In this document: positions 47,190 to 58,017 of the stretch, one piece after another
Layout of the letters: the number at the start of each line of letters is the position of its first letter
How positions within the stretch are numbered: position 1 is the stretch's first letter
Assembly (NCBI GenBank): GCA_010093705.1
Contig: MU006095.1
Location: 12,918-76,917, forward strand
DNA length: 64,000 bases
Reading direction: 5' to 3'
DNA from: Patellaria atrata CBS 101060
Taxonomy: Eukaryota > Ascomycota > Dothideomycetes > Patellariales > Patellariaceae
Notes under the pieces: generated by a model
Told to the model about the DNA's origin: nothing
Databases searched by the model: none
The model's input: the letters and a program-made list of their open reading frames with translations, nothing else
Made by a program: the position numbers and the translations under genes

Positions 47190-48274
47190 TCATATAATGC
47201 GAACACTGACATCCCACATCAACATTAGCCAAACCCTCCAAGGCAAGAATGCATTATTCACGGCCATCTGCAGGCTTCGTGACCGCTCAGACGGTCCTTA
47301 GCTTGCTACGTTTGTACTTTCACCTATTGTAGTACGTGAGACTAACCTATAGCAGTGATCCAAATGAAGAGAGGGTCACTGTTAAGACAGCTCCATTAGA
47401 GTGCTTAATGAAGAAGCCCAGATGATGCGGCTCTTCAGGGGGCATGACTCCATCCGCCAATTAGTCGATCAGATTGATGATCCAGAATCGGTGATACTCG
47501 AATATATGGACGACAATGTACTCAACTTGTTGAAGCGGAAGCAACTTCCAAAAATCGAGGCGAAGCGTGTTCTTAAAGTAACATTTAAGGAGCTTACCGC
47601 ATTACATGACCAAAACATCGTGCACACAGGTACGTGCTAATAGGGAGGCGCTGCCTATTGCGAAGCTGTCAAGATTGATTAAGTCGCAGATATCAAATCC
47701 AACAATATCCTTGTTAAGTGTAGTACACAGGGTACCCGGTATAAACTCAGCGATCCGGGCGATTCCGAATCACCTGATGTGCCGTCAAATAACGGAATGC
47801 ATGTAATCTGCACGGAGATTTTTTGCGCTCCAGAAGTACCTCTTGGTATGCCTTAGACGACTAAAGCTGATATCTGGGCAGCTGGTGCTATAGTAAGTGG
47901 TTTCTAAAACGAGTTAATTACCTATTTTTTTCTAATTCTATTCTGGGAATAGGGAATTACTTTGCTCACAGAAAGGTATTATCTTCCTCCTTAAAAATGC
48001 ACCTCCTCCTCATCTATCTATGGGAGTTCTTCAAGTGCAGAATGATTATTATGGACCCATCAGCAGAAAACAGTTCGAACGGCTCGTTGGCTATACGGTC
48101 CAGCCGCTACTACGACAGTTTGAAGAAAATTATCGACAGTTCCCGTTGTCAGCTGGTTCCCGAGAGATTAGCCTGGAGGATGTTGAGTTCTTCAACTCCA
48201 TAATGAAGATTGATCCGAGGCAGCGCCCAACGGCGAGAGAGGCTCTAAAGCATCAATGGTTTTATAAAGTCTAA
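47190..48274 (+). pseudogene. Broken serine/threonine protein kinase gene
   Basis: Kinase motifs appear in order but in several frames. An ATP-lysine strand (ERVTVKTAPLE) lies near 47,360-47,390. Then in another frame come LNEEAQMMRLFRGHDSIRQL, ILEYMDDNVLNLLKRK and LTALHDQNIVHT. A DIKSNNILV catalytic loop follows near 47,690, then a TKADIWAAGAI helix, and C-lobe ISLEDVEFFNSIMKIDPRQR ending REALKHQWFYKV. The switch from PLE to LNEE needs a one-base frameshift near 47,401, and an in-frame TAG at about 47,857 precedes TTKADIW. With no splice obvious at either break, the gene looks dead. The glycine loop is not clear. Confidence 0.65.
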
Positions 48275-49123
48275 ATCATGTGCCTGGATGGTAGTGGCAC
48301 CTTTCAGAAACATTATAAAATCTCTCCAAATTATAATTGGACGGAAGTTTTTCAGTCTGGCGTAAGACTTGGCCAGAGCGATTCAAGTGTAACTCCCTCA
48401 AGGTATGGTTATGAATATTAGTTGTATGCTTCCTACGGTATGGAAATTGTCGCTAATGGCTCTGGTAGCTGAATCTCTCCATTCGAGTAGATATAATACA
48501 TAGTCTACTTCTCACTGATGTCCAGACTCGGGGTGGATTTGGCGATAATAGTAGGGCTGATCCGAACAACTCATTTCGAAGAGACTTGATGAAGTACGTC
48601 CCCTCCCTTAAGAGGGGCCATAAGATAAATGGTAGATCCGGCGAGGTATTGAATGCGCTCGATGGATGGAAGCTCATTATGTCCTTTACCTGAGATGCCA
48701 ATGGGGAACCGATGCCCACTCCGCCATTTGGCCCAAGGTATCGGTAGCTCAAATGGACAAAGTGTGCACCTCCTCTTGTTCCAGTTGTGGGATAGGTTCG
48801 ATGGTTTTCGTATTGCCTTCCCATTGTAGATCAGCTTGTAATTTATCCTCTAGGGCCACAGAATTGCAAGTGCCATAAAGGGTTAGTTTATTACATATGT
48901 GCCGAACGAAATCGATGACACGGCCCCCGGCTGATGTCCAATAGACTCAGTCACGTGCATTCCTTATTAAGCATCATTTGATAAGCAGAACAGAATGAAT
49001 CTTGACCTCCGATGTCAAGTTTAAACCTACCTTATTACTTTGTATCTTCCTTTCATACATCCCCAACCCAAATTCATCTACAGGAGCGCCCTTCATACAA
49101 ACTTCATCCTATCAAGATCCAAT
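48275..49123. other. Intergenic, no gene seen
   Basis: About 850 bp between the kinase remnant and the CHCH-domain gene. Only short frames without motifs. The last 100 bp carry the promoter or 5' UTR of the downstream gene. Confidence 0.5.
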
Positions 49124-49694
49124 ATGCCTCGTCAACGCGGAGGAGCTGCACCTGCTCGTCGTCCAGCCGCGGCGCCAGCTAGACCTGCCGTTCATCCACC
49201 ACAACCCACAACCACACGCCAGGCATCGACCGCTGCTCATCCTCCAGCTACGCAGGCCGCTCATCCACCTGCACAGCAAACGCAAGGTTCGCAAGGTCCG
49301 GGTCTATTTGGGCAAATGGCTAGCACTGCTGCGTAAGTAACAGATTCCTCCCTGCGTTTTGGATCGCCACCCGGACGAGTGATTCCCATTTGCTTCGGTC
49401 CCCCTCAATCTCTTTTCGTCCCTAATATGTGTCTGTTATAGTGGTGTTGCTGTCGGTTCTTCCATCGGACACGCAATTGGAGGATTCTTCGGCGGCGGTT
49501 CGTCTGCGCCTGTGGAAACCCAAGCCAGCGATCCCGCAAGCACGACATACAATACCAATACCGCACCAAGAGTCTGTGAACAGGACGTCAATAACTTTAA
49601 GAAATGCATGGATGAGAACGAGGGAAACTTGACGATCTGTGGATGGTATTTGGATCAACTGAAAGCATGCCAGTCTGCCGCTGCTCGTTACTAG
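49124..49694 (+). CDS. mix17: CHCH-domain mitochondrial protein, Mix17/CHCHD2-like
   Basis: Two exons, 49124-49332 and 49442-49694, 153 aa. The Arg/Ala/Pro-rich N-terminus (MPRQRGGAAPARRPAAAPAR) resembles a mitochondrial import region. A conserved hydrophobic Gly-rich segment (GVAVGSSIGHAIGGFFGG) spans the intron junction. The C-terminus has the twin CX9C pattern: CEQDVNNFKKC and CGWYLDQLKAC. This architecture is that of Mix17/CHCHD2-CHCHD10, intermembrane-space proteins oxidised by Mia40 and linked to respiration. Convergent with the Vma22-like gene, 167 bp between stops. Confidence 0.9.
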
Positions 49695-49861
49695 ATAATC
49701 CATCGCTCTGAAATCCGCAGCACGGTCTATGAACTAGGAAGCTTAAGGGTGTAGTGCAGCGTAGCTTCAGGGAATAAACTATGCATCAAATTGGAGTTGC
49801 GGACGGCATTGTCTTAGGCCTACAATACCACCACCAGGCTTGTACATAAAGAATCAAAACA

Positions 49862-50589
49862 TCATTGAGCTACAATGCTTGTACTAAACCTTGCTTTATC
49901 GGACTGACCCTGAACGTTAGAGTTGTGCCGGATACTCTTCTTGATAGCTTTTCTCAGCCGAGAGATCTCTATTTCAAGTTCCCGCATGTCCTTCGTCAGC
50001 TTCACTAACGCTGGTAGCGGCTGCTCGACTGCGGTTTCGAAGGACTTTTGCGCGGAACGTAGGGGCGGTGGTACAAGGATACCAAACCAATGGAGTGGAT
50101 TTGTCGGCCCCTTTTGAAATCCTTCAGATGCCTCTGCTTTCTCGTCGGAAGCAGGACTGTCCTCATTGTTCTCTTTGGATGCATAACTGCTGCTCTCTGC
50201 ATCCTCTTCTTCCTCGGTTTTAACTTGTGAAGCTGAAAGCCCATCACTAGCAATAGATATACTATAAGATATTGTTCCATTTTCCTCCTTCACATTCCTA
50301 ACCCTCCGTAAGTATCATACTCGTAGTTGCGAAATTGGTAAGGGTGGACCTACACTCTCCTAATAGCTTTCATACGCTCATCGTAGTAATCTTGCCCATA
50401 CCGTGTCCTCCCGCCATTACTGAAGTTAGCTTGCGCCAGAGAGAGAAAGCCTTGAGAGAGCTGTCTCGATAAGGTAGCACGAGCGCTCTGGTATGAGTCG
50501 AGTAAATGGAGGTATTTGGTTAACTGTGCGTCGAGCTTTTGAATGAGCGCGTCGTGGTCGGGCACGGCGGGAGATTCGGAGGTAGTCAT
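49862..50589 (-). CDS. Vma22/CCDC115-like V-ATPase assembly factor
   Basis: Two exons, 50354-50589 and 49862-50303 (225 aa), joined across a 50-nt intron. The N-terminal coiled coil (ALIQKLDAQLTKYLHLLDSY, RATLSRQLSQGFLSLAQANF) and YGQDYYDERMKA are followed by an acidic linker. The conserved C-terminal block is NPLHWFGILVPPPLRSAQKS, FETAVEQPLPALVKL and ELEIEISRLRKAIKK. WFGILVPPxLRxAQ is the hallmark of fungal Vma22-like/CCDC115 proteins, which sit at the ER and help assemble the V-ATPase Vo sector. The start is the first ATG of the frame. Divergent from shy1, 205 bp apart. Confidence 0.82.
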
Positions 50590-50794
50590 CAACGGCAAGT
50601 CTTCGAAATAAGTTCAATTATGAAATTGTGTTCTTTACTGTACAATATACAAGAATGAAATCAGAAGCAGTGATTTCGGAGATACCTAACCCACTTACCT
50701 TAGTGCAGTGGTGGCCCATGCGTCTTTTGATAGACGTCAAGCTTCATACCTTTTCTGGCCCCGACCACGAATAATTTCCAAATTTCTCTTCACG

Positions 50795-51884
50795 ATGAAT
50801 ATCATAACGGCTCTCCCTCGACTATTCCGTATTGCGGGTAGGACACGGTCTCGAAGTCCTCGAATTGGCCTGGAACAACCCTACATATGTCAAGGATGCC
50901 GCCAGACCAGAACACAACGCCGCTGGCAACACTCCCAACCAGCCGACGACCCCAGCTTCACCTCCATCATCGACCATCCCGCTAAACTAGTCCGATCAGG
51001 ACGTAGACACGGCTACGGTCTCATAGTCCTAGGTGATTCCCGCTCCTAAAAAACCACTATCCTCTCCCATGGACTTCGAAGCTAACCAAGTCTACGAAAG
51101 CTATTATACCTATCACCGCCTTCGCCTTGGGAACCTGGCAAGTCCAGCGCCTGCACTGGAAAACCGACCTGATGGCGCGCTTCGAAGACCGCCTCGTGCG
51201 GCCTCCTCTCCCCTTACCACCCCGCCTCGACCCCTCTGCCGTCCCAGAGTTCGACTACCGCCGCGTCCTCGCCACGGGCACATTCCAACACGACCAAGAA
51301 ATGCTCGTTGGGCCCCGGTTGCACGACGGCGATGATGGTTACCTCGTCGTCACGCCTCTCGAGCGCGACGGCAAGAAAGAGTCAACCATATTAGTGTGTC
51401 GGGGCTGGATCCCTAAACGCTTGAAGGCGCAGAAGGATAGAGCTCCCGAAGCGCTCCCGCGGGGGAAGGTCACGGTACAGGGACTGTTACGGGAGCCGTG
51501 GAAGCGGAATTTTTTTACACCGGTGAATCGGCCTGAGAAGGGGGAGTTTTACTTCCCGGATGTGGGAGAGATGGCGGGGTTTGTAGGGAGTCAGCCGGTG
51601 TGGGTAGAGGAGACCATGAAGCCGGATTTGATTGAGACGTATAGGAGGGAGAATTTGGGGGTACCGATTGGCAGGATCCCGGAGGTCAATTTGAGGAATA
51701 ATCATACACAGTATATTTTCACGTGGTAAGTCTCCCCAGCAAACATTGATCATACGAGCAACCTAACGGGACATGTTCGCGCAGGTACGCCCTCTCCCTA
51801 GCAACATCGATAATGTTCTGGATGATTGTCCGAAAACCACCATCGGATATAGCGCGACGGGTACGGCAAAACAAAGAGTGGTAA
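50795..51884 (+). CDS. shy1: Shy1/SURF1 cytochrome c oxidase assembly protein
   Basis: Three exons, 50795-51032, 51101-51725 and 51785-51884, 320 aa. A basic N-terminal leader (MNIITALPRLFRIAGRTRSR) fits mitochondrial targeting. The first transmembrane region ends ITAFALGTWQVQRLHWK, where SURF1 proteins read GxWQxxR. The intermembrane domain has FDYRRVLATGTFQHDQEML, LVCRGWIPKRLK and NFFTPVNRPEKGEFYF. The second membrane segment spans the last intron (QYIFTW-YALSLATSIMFWMIV). Shy1 helps insert heme a into Cox1. Convergent with the CENP-T gene, with only 54 bp between stops. Confidence 0.93.
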
Positions 51885-51938
51885 TTCAAATATGTACAAT
51901 AACTATAGAATAAAATCACATGACGTCACAGCTGCTCA

Positions 51939-53563
51939 TTATTCGTCTTCAGCCTCCTCTTGAACCCGGCTCAGACGAGGTTTTCTCCCCTTCGTCAGAG
52001 CAGGCGCTGGCATCCTAATCTCCTGAAGCAATTCCCTAGGTAAGTACCTTTGCGCAAGGAAGAACGCCGTGCTACCCGGGAGTATCTGTCGTTGTCTCTT
52101 CATCAGGGTGAATACATCACTCTCATCGATCGTCTTGCGGCCCGAGTGCTGTGCGTAAGTTGCCAGGTCTTCAGAAGCTTGTTCGAAGAACCAGTCTGAA
52201 GTTTGCATGATCGCGTCAATGGTGTCCTTGCTGAGCTTGGTGTTGACCGAGCCGTTCGATTGCGCGAGGGCCATTGCTAGTTTTTTCACAGATGAGCGGG
52301 GGAGGGAGGAGTATGAGATACCGTGGCGTGAGACTTTTACTTCCTTGAGCTTTTTGGGTCCTCGTTTCGCGGATGTTTTTGCGCTTGGGATGTCTGCCGT
52401 GGGAGCGTCGTCGAGTGCGTCATCTTGTTCCGCAACTACTTCATGCTCGTATCCTAAGTTCCCGTCCTCTGAGATGTCGCTGTCAGACGCATCGTCTACC
52501 GTGTCCACGGTATTATCCAGCGGCGGCGCTTCGGGCGTGGCGGGATCCGGCTCCCGCAACCTCTGCGGGATGTTAAACACGAACGTGGGTTCCGGTGGTT
52601 CTTCGTCCGAGGAGCTCGATCTATCACTCCTTGAGCGTCGTCGAGGGACCGAGTTCAGCGCTGCTAGAATGTCGAGGGTGTTATCACTGTGCTAATTAGC
52701 ATTCCGTTCTCCCCACCAAAAAAGAAAGATATGGCAAACTCACTCCATCAACAGCGTCTCTCCATGCATCGTCCCAATAAGCGGCAAATCGTCAAAAGCG
52801 CCTTCTTGAACGAATGGTTCTCCGCCCGGTGTTTCCACCCCACCACCAGGGGTATCGAACAATCCCCCCATCGACGCATCGCCAGTCAACGGCTCGCTGG
52901 AATTCCTCCTCGCGCCCTCGATCGACCGTCCCGTGTTCTCCTCGAGGTTACTATTACTCAACGCGCTCAACCGCGGTGGACGCTCGTGGAAGCTATCCTC
53001 GTCGTCCAGCAAATGGCCCAGGGGCATCGACAGGCGCGGTCGTTGCGGATCCGGGCCTTCATCTTCCTCGTCTCCCAGTTCCCTTTTCGACGTTTGGTGG
53101 GATTGGGGGACTTCCTCGGGCCCCGGTGTCGTCCCTGTTTTCTCGACTAATATCCGACTTAACTGCCTCAGCGCATCCCGCGGTGTTTCGCGCCGTGCCT
53201 GCCCGCTTCTGCGACGCCCATGGCCGCCCGGCATGAGAGCTGTGTTGCGTCGTTGTTGAAGGGCGCGGATGGCGTGTGGTGTCGTCGGCTGTCCTCTTCT
53301 TATGGGAATAGGGCGTTGGTGCGCGCCGCGTCTGGAGGGACCGGGTCCAGCACTGGCGGTGGGTGTATGGTTTTGAATTGCGGTGGCGAGGTTTCGGAGC
53401 TAGAAGGATTGTCAGCGATGGGAATTGGATGGGATATGTTGAGATGGGAAGGGATGGGAGGTTTTAGGAGGGGGATGTTTACGTTGATGTAGGGTGTGGT
53501 TTTTTTGATCCCGTCTGAGACTCGCGGGGTCTGGGGGAGGGGTTTGCGCGGTGGCTGAGACAT
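51939..53563 (-). CDS. CENP-T-like kinetochore histone-fold protein
   Basis: Three exons, 53483-53563, 52744-53399 and 51939-52686, 494 aa. N-terminal blocks PRKPLPQTPRVSDGIKK, then TPHAIRALQQRRNTALMPGG and SGQARRETPRDALRQLSRIL are typical of fungal CENP-T. A long acidic, disordered linker follows (DTVDDASDSDISEDG). The C-terminal histone fold is VSRHGISYSSLPRSSVKKLA, DTIDAIMQTSDWFFEQASED and SGRKTIDESDVFTLMKRQRQ. With CENP-W this fold binds centromeric DNA, while the N-terminus recruits the Ndc80 complex. The N-terminal exon could carry part of the Ndc80-binding motif. Divergent from cms1. Confidence 0.88.
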
Positions 53564-53868
53564 TTACGGTGTGGGATAATGCAGAATGAGGATATAGAAA
53601 CAACAGCGATTCAGTTGAAGCTGATGTTGTCGCTCGTCGCGCAACGGCAAGACGCGTTTATTGTGGATGATCCTTGTCTCGGCTTATCGATAAGATCTAT
53701 GTCTACTTATCTTATCGGCAAATCTTTCATCAGTTTCTTACATCCACAGATCTCTCAAGCGCAAATCAACGAAACCTTAATATTTCCAAACAAGTTCTCT
53801 GGTTCGTTCGAACTTAGATCTCGGGCAAAGGGTGATAAGAGCTAGGTAATCAGCGAAACTCAATCACT

Positions 53869-54705
53869 ATGGCTCCATTGCAGAAAAAGAGGCCTCGAGA
53901 GCCCGAAGAAGAGACCCAAGAAACCAAAGAAACCAAAAAAGCAGAAAAGAAGAGGAGAAAGAACAAATTCTTCGAAAACTCCGATGTCAATATCGCTCTC
54001 ATGGACGGGAAGTTGATCTCGGAACATCTCGTCCATCAAACCAAGCGCTTTAACCCAGATCTCACTCCCGTAGAACTAGAGGATAGATACATATCCGAAA
54101 GGGCTATTATGGACACCAGCAGGTGGGAAAAAACCAGGGATCTGAAAAGTCTCCCAATATTCATGGAGTACTTATTGGGGAAGGATCTGAAGAGTGTTTC
54201 CAAATCTACTGGGACTCCTCATACTTTGATTGTGGCTAGTGCTGGGCTGAGAGCTGCGGATTTGACCAGGTGTGTATTATACTTCATTTCAACTCAAAGT
54301 GACTATCCTGATTTCGCTATGTAGGGCTGTTAGGAAGTTCCAAACTAAAGAGGCGCATATAATCAAACTATTCGCTAAGCATATAAAATTGCAAGAAGCG
54401 ATCGAGAATTGTCAAAAGACAAAGTCAGTATAAGTAAAGTCCATGTGTGAATATCACTAACGGTTAGGAGAACCAATATTGGGGTCGGAACGCCTCAGAG
54501 AATCTCCGAATTACTTGACGATGGAGCGTTGAAAGCAGACGAGTTGCGAACCATCATTATCGATGCATCTTATATCGATCAGAAAAAGCGAGGGATTCTC
54601 GATATGAGAGAAACGCTTATTCCTCTAGTCGAGCTTCTTTCGAAACCTTTGGTCCGAGATAGATTTGGAGCTGATGAAAAGAAGATCGATTTGGTCTTCT
54701 ATTGA
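53869..54705 (+). CDS. cms1: Cms1-like 90S pre-ribosome protein
   Basis: Starts MAPLQKKRPREPEEETQE with a Lys/Glu-rich nucleolar-type N-terminus (KKAEKKRRKNKFF). The Cms1 domain follows: ISEHLVHQTKRFNPDLTPVE, TLIVASAGLRAADLTR, then across an intron AVRKFQTKEAHIIKLFAKHI, NIGVGTPQRISELLDDGALK and IIIDASYIDQKKRGILDMRE. The exons join at DLTR/AVRK (intron from 54,270) and again near 54,420-54,475. Cms1 is a DEAD-box-like fold protein in the U3-containing 90S pre-ribosome; the GTPxRI and DASYxDxKKR motifs match the family. Stop at 54,703-54,705. Confidence 0.9.
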
Positions 54706-56562
54706 ACGCGAGATTGCAGCATCTAGAAATTCGTCAATTAAAGCAACTCCATTTCCATGGAGACTTTTCTGACTGTAATTCGAAAAGGGCAACGAGGGAG
54801 ATATTTAATCAGGGTTCTCCGCAAGCTGAAAGGTAATACTAATCTACCCTTGAATTTCATCGATGATTCTAACAGAAGCAGTAGATTGATCTCTACTTGA
54901 GAGACGTGGATATCCACCTTCACAAACCGTATAGTATATCAATTGCAGACCGTTCCGGTGGGGAACAGGGTGAGTTTGATCTCTAGAAGAGGACAGGTAC
55001 TACAAGCGGAAGGATCGGTGGGTTCGCCACTTGGAATAACTAAGCCAATATTGATAGTGAACTTCAAGCTGAATTTCCGTACTGTGTTGTTCACAAAGAG
55101 CGCAAAGGACTCCATAATTCAGATTAAAAAATGAGGCATTAGACTTGGAACATGTTCGAAAATCTGCACTGCCATTTTCTAGGATCGGAGAATTTCGAAA
55201 ACGTCAAATGATCGATTTAGCACAAATCTTACAGGTCCTAGGACGAATATTGTATCTGTTTCCAATCATACTCCAGGCCGCAATGAAGCAGAGACAAACT
55301 ATCCGCGAGTGTCAAGGAGAGTAATAAGACGTGCCAGGTAAGACTAAGGTTGTGTTATCGTCGAACAAAAACAGAGGTATAATTATAGAAATAATAAGAA
55401 AATGATCATGGTGTTCATGCAATGTGATAGGGCTGGGGCGAGTTTGCCAAGTTGTGAAAGATGCGAATATGGCTGGCTCAAATAGCCGCCCAGTCACAGA
55501 ACATATGAGGGATATGATACTGATACGGGATGTATACGGAGATGTGATAAAAGGTGGAAGAAAGGGTAGATACCATCGTATCGTTGATATGGATGGTATT
55601 GATAGTAGTACGGTATCGATTATGCATCTAAAATGTGGAGGGGGATGGAAAGATGAGGTGTTAGAGCTTGACAGTTTGAGGGGAGGGGGGCCCCTTCCGG
55701 TTCAAGAAGTACCCGCCATTCTCTTCATATTAGGAAGTAGCATACCTTATGATAATGGAAGGTGCCTCCTGCACTTTGATGATGCTGTACGGAGTAGAGG
55801 TGCAAGTAATTGTATATCTTTCACAGTAAGTAAACTTGATTGAGGTTGAGATGTTAAGATGGTTATTGGCGGTGCTAGATGCTGGCAAAGGCGGTGGTGG
55901 TATCTAACAGGGCTAGGAGAGCTGTCCAGCAAGTAGGAAGCCTAAGCATCAACAAGAGCAAAGGCCCGATTCAATTTCATCTCTCCAGACTCCCACTTCG
56001 AAACCTCGAAACACAACAAGAGCTTCAACAACGTTTGAGCACCGACTCCTCTTTTTCATCCTGTGATTCCTGTCTGACCGTTTCTGTCGTCTCTTAACGA
56101 TAATCGACACTGTATTTCTCCCTTGCGTCTTTTTCTACCTGCACGAACAGCCCGCCAGATCCCCATCATCCCCCCGTTTCTATAACCTCACTTTGGCCCT
56201 CCAGTTTCACACCATCCCCTCCCAGCAAGGCGCGCAGGTCGTTCATTGCGTCTACCACTGTGCTCCCGATCTAGTCTCATCCTTGCAGCAAGCTCTCCCA
56301 CTTCCCTTTCCCTAAGGGCTTGTGAACTGTGAGAGACGTTGTCACAAATTCTGAGTCTTAAGCATACTGCAACGACCGCAGCTCTTCCCCAAGAATAAGC
56401 CTCCGGTGCGTCATCTGGATTAACCATCAATACGACTCATCTTCTGACCTCTCTAAAAGTGTTCATCGTCCTACTTCAGAACTTTCAATCACCACCATCT
56501 TCACCGCATTTATCTTTTCCATTTAGACCTTACTCAACTAATAATCCAAATCCTAGTTCGCG
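54706..56562. other. 1.9-kb region without recognised genes
   Basis: Between cms1 and rac1. One 139-codon plus-strand frame at 55,424-55,843 (MIGLGRVCQVVKDANMAGSN...) is unrecognised. CT-rich sequence from about 56,100 to 56,560 probably belongs to the rac1 promoter and 5' UTR. Confidence 0.5.
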
Positions 56563-57428
56563 ATGGCAGCGCCTGCGACACAATCACTCAAGGTATTTGC
56601 TTACATCGGCCGAACATCATCATTCATACTGATCAGTATCTCAGTGCGTGGTAACTGGCGATGGCGCCGTTGGCAAGGTCAGTTCAATCATCCCTCCCGC
56701 AAGCTCTCTTCCATACTTATGCGTCTTCTAGACTTGCCTTCTCATATCATATACAACAAATGCATTTCCTGGCGAATATATACCTACTGTGTAAGACACA
56801 ACCACCACCAATTTGATGAGCCCCTATCTTACGATTCCCAGATTCGACAACTACTCCGCTAATGTAATGGTCGACGGCAAACCAATCAGCTTGGGATTAT
56901 GGGATACTGCAGGACAGGAGGATTACGATCGTCTCCGCCCACTTTCATATCCACAAACGGACGTTTTCCTCATCTGCTTCTCGATCGTCAGCCCGCCATC
57001 TTTCGATAACGTCAAGGCCAAGGTGAGAACAATGCTACTTTCAAAATGGAAGATCTGGAACTAATATGACCTTTTCAGTGGCATCCCGAGATCGAACATC
57101 ATGCGCCTGGTGTCCCCGTCATCCTTGTAGGAACTAAGCTTGATCTTAGAGATGATGAGGCCACAAGGGAAAGCTTGAGACAGAAGAAGATGGCGCCAAT
57201 CGGCTACGAGCAAGGAGTTCAGGTAGCGAAAGAGATTAGGGCTCAGAAATACTTGGAATGCTCTGCCCTCACACAGAGAAATCTGAAGGGTGTCTTCGAC
57301 GAGGCCATTCGGTAAGGAATATTCCGTTGGTTATAACTTGCAGAAGATACTGACAATTCCCCAGTGCTGTCCTCAGCCCACGTCCTGTACAGAAGGCGAA
57401 CAAGAGCAAAAAGTGCACGATATTGTAA
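56563..57428 (+). CDS. rac1: Rac small GTPase
   Basis: Six exons. [10 protein letters not shown] is followed by P-loop [31 protein letters not shown], effector region [12 protein letters not shown], switch [41 protein letters not shown], then [40 protein letters not shown] and the C-terminus [11 protein letters not shown]. About 198 aa. The polybasic tail plus CAAX box CTIL (Leu, geranylgeranylation) marks a membrane-bound Rho-family GTPase. [18 protein letters not shown] and PRPVQ match Rac rather than Cdc42, which reads LTQYKLKDVFDEAI. Role: polarised hyphal growth and NADPH oxidase activation. Stop at 57,426-57,428. Confidence 0.92.
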
Positions 57429-58017
57429 ATTCGAACCATTACCGAATTCAGAGCATAAGTACACCGGATAGTTTGGAAAAACGTACTAGGAATGTTTGGG
57501 ACAACCATATTCTACAAAATCCTCATATCCCGCATCCGAACGATTGATTATATTCGAGTCAACCGAGATTCTCCAGCATACTCCAGGGTCTTCTCTCAAG
57601 CATCTCGAGCATCTCCGTGCAATATTCCTGGCTCTACCTGGAGACTCTCAGGAGGGTAACTTGGGGCTGGTAACTTCTCGAGAATCATATTGTGTTTCGT
57701 TCCCTCTCTGGTTTGGTTGAATCGAGGAGTTTCGGGAGCTTTTTGAAGGATAGGGGTACTCTCTTTCTCGAACTTTGTAGATAGCACAGGTTCAGACCTT
57801 AGCATTTAGTTGTTTTACCCCAATTGATAGATTAAGTTCTCCCAAGGAGTGAAAGCATAACTATAAGCTCTGAGTTTTCTACACCGAGGATCTACCGGTG
57901 ATTGCACAGTACTGTACGATACATCCTTCAACTCATCATCCATTTGGTATCCCGATCATACATTGCTGATACACTGTACAACCTGCGAACACGACTGATA
58001 ATCAATAATATCAATAC
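57429..58017. other. Intergenic, no gene seen
   Basis: 589 bp containing the rac1 3' region and the promoter of the UBX gene. Short frames only. Confidence 0.5.

Noticed and set aside
52207-53259. Plus-strand frames over the CENP-T gene
   Set aside because: They overlap exons of the minus-strand gene, which has recognisable domains; the plus-strand products are low-complexity.
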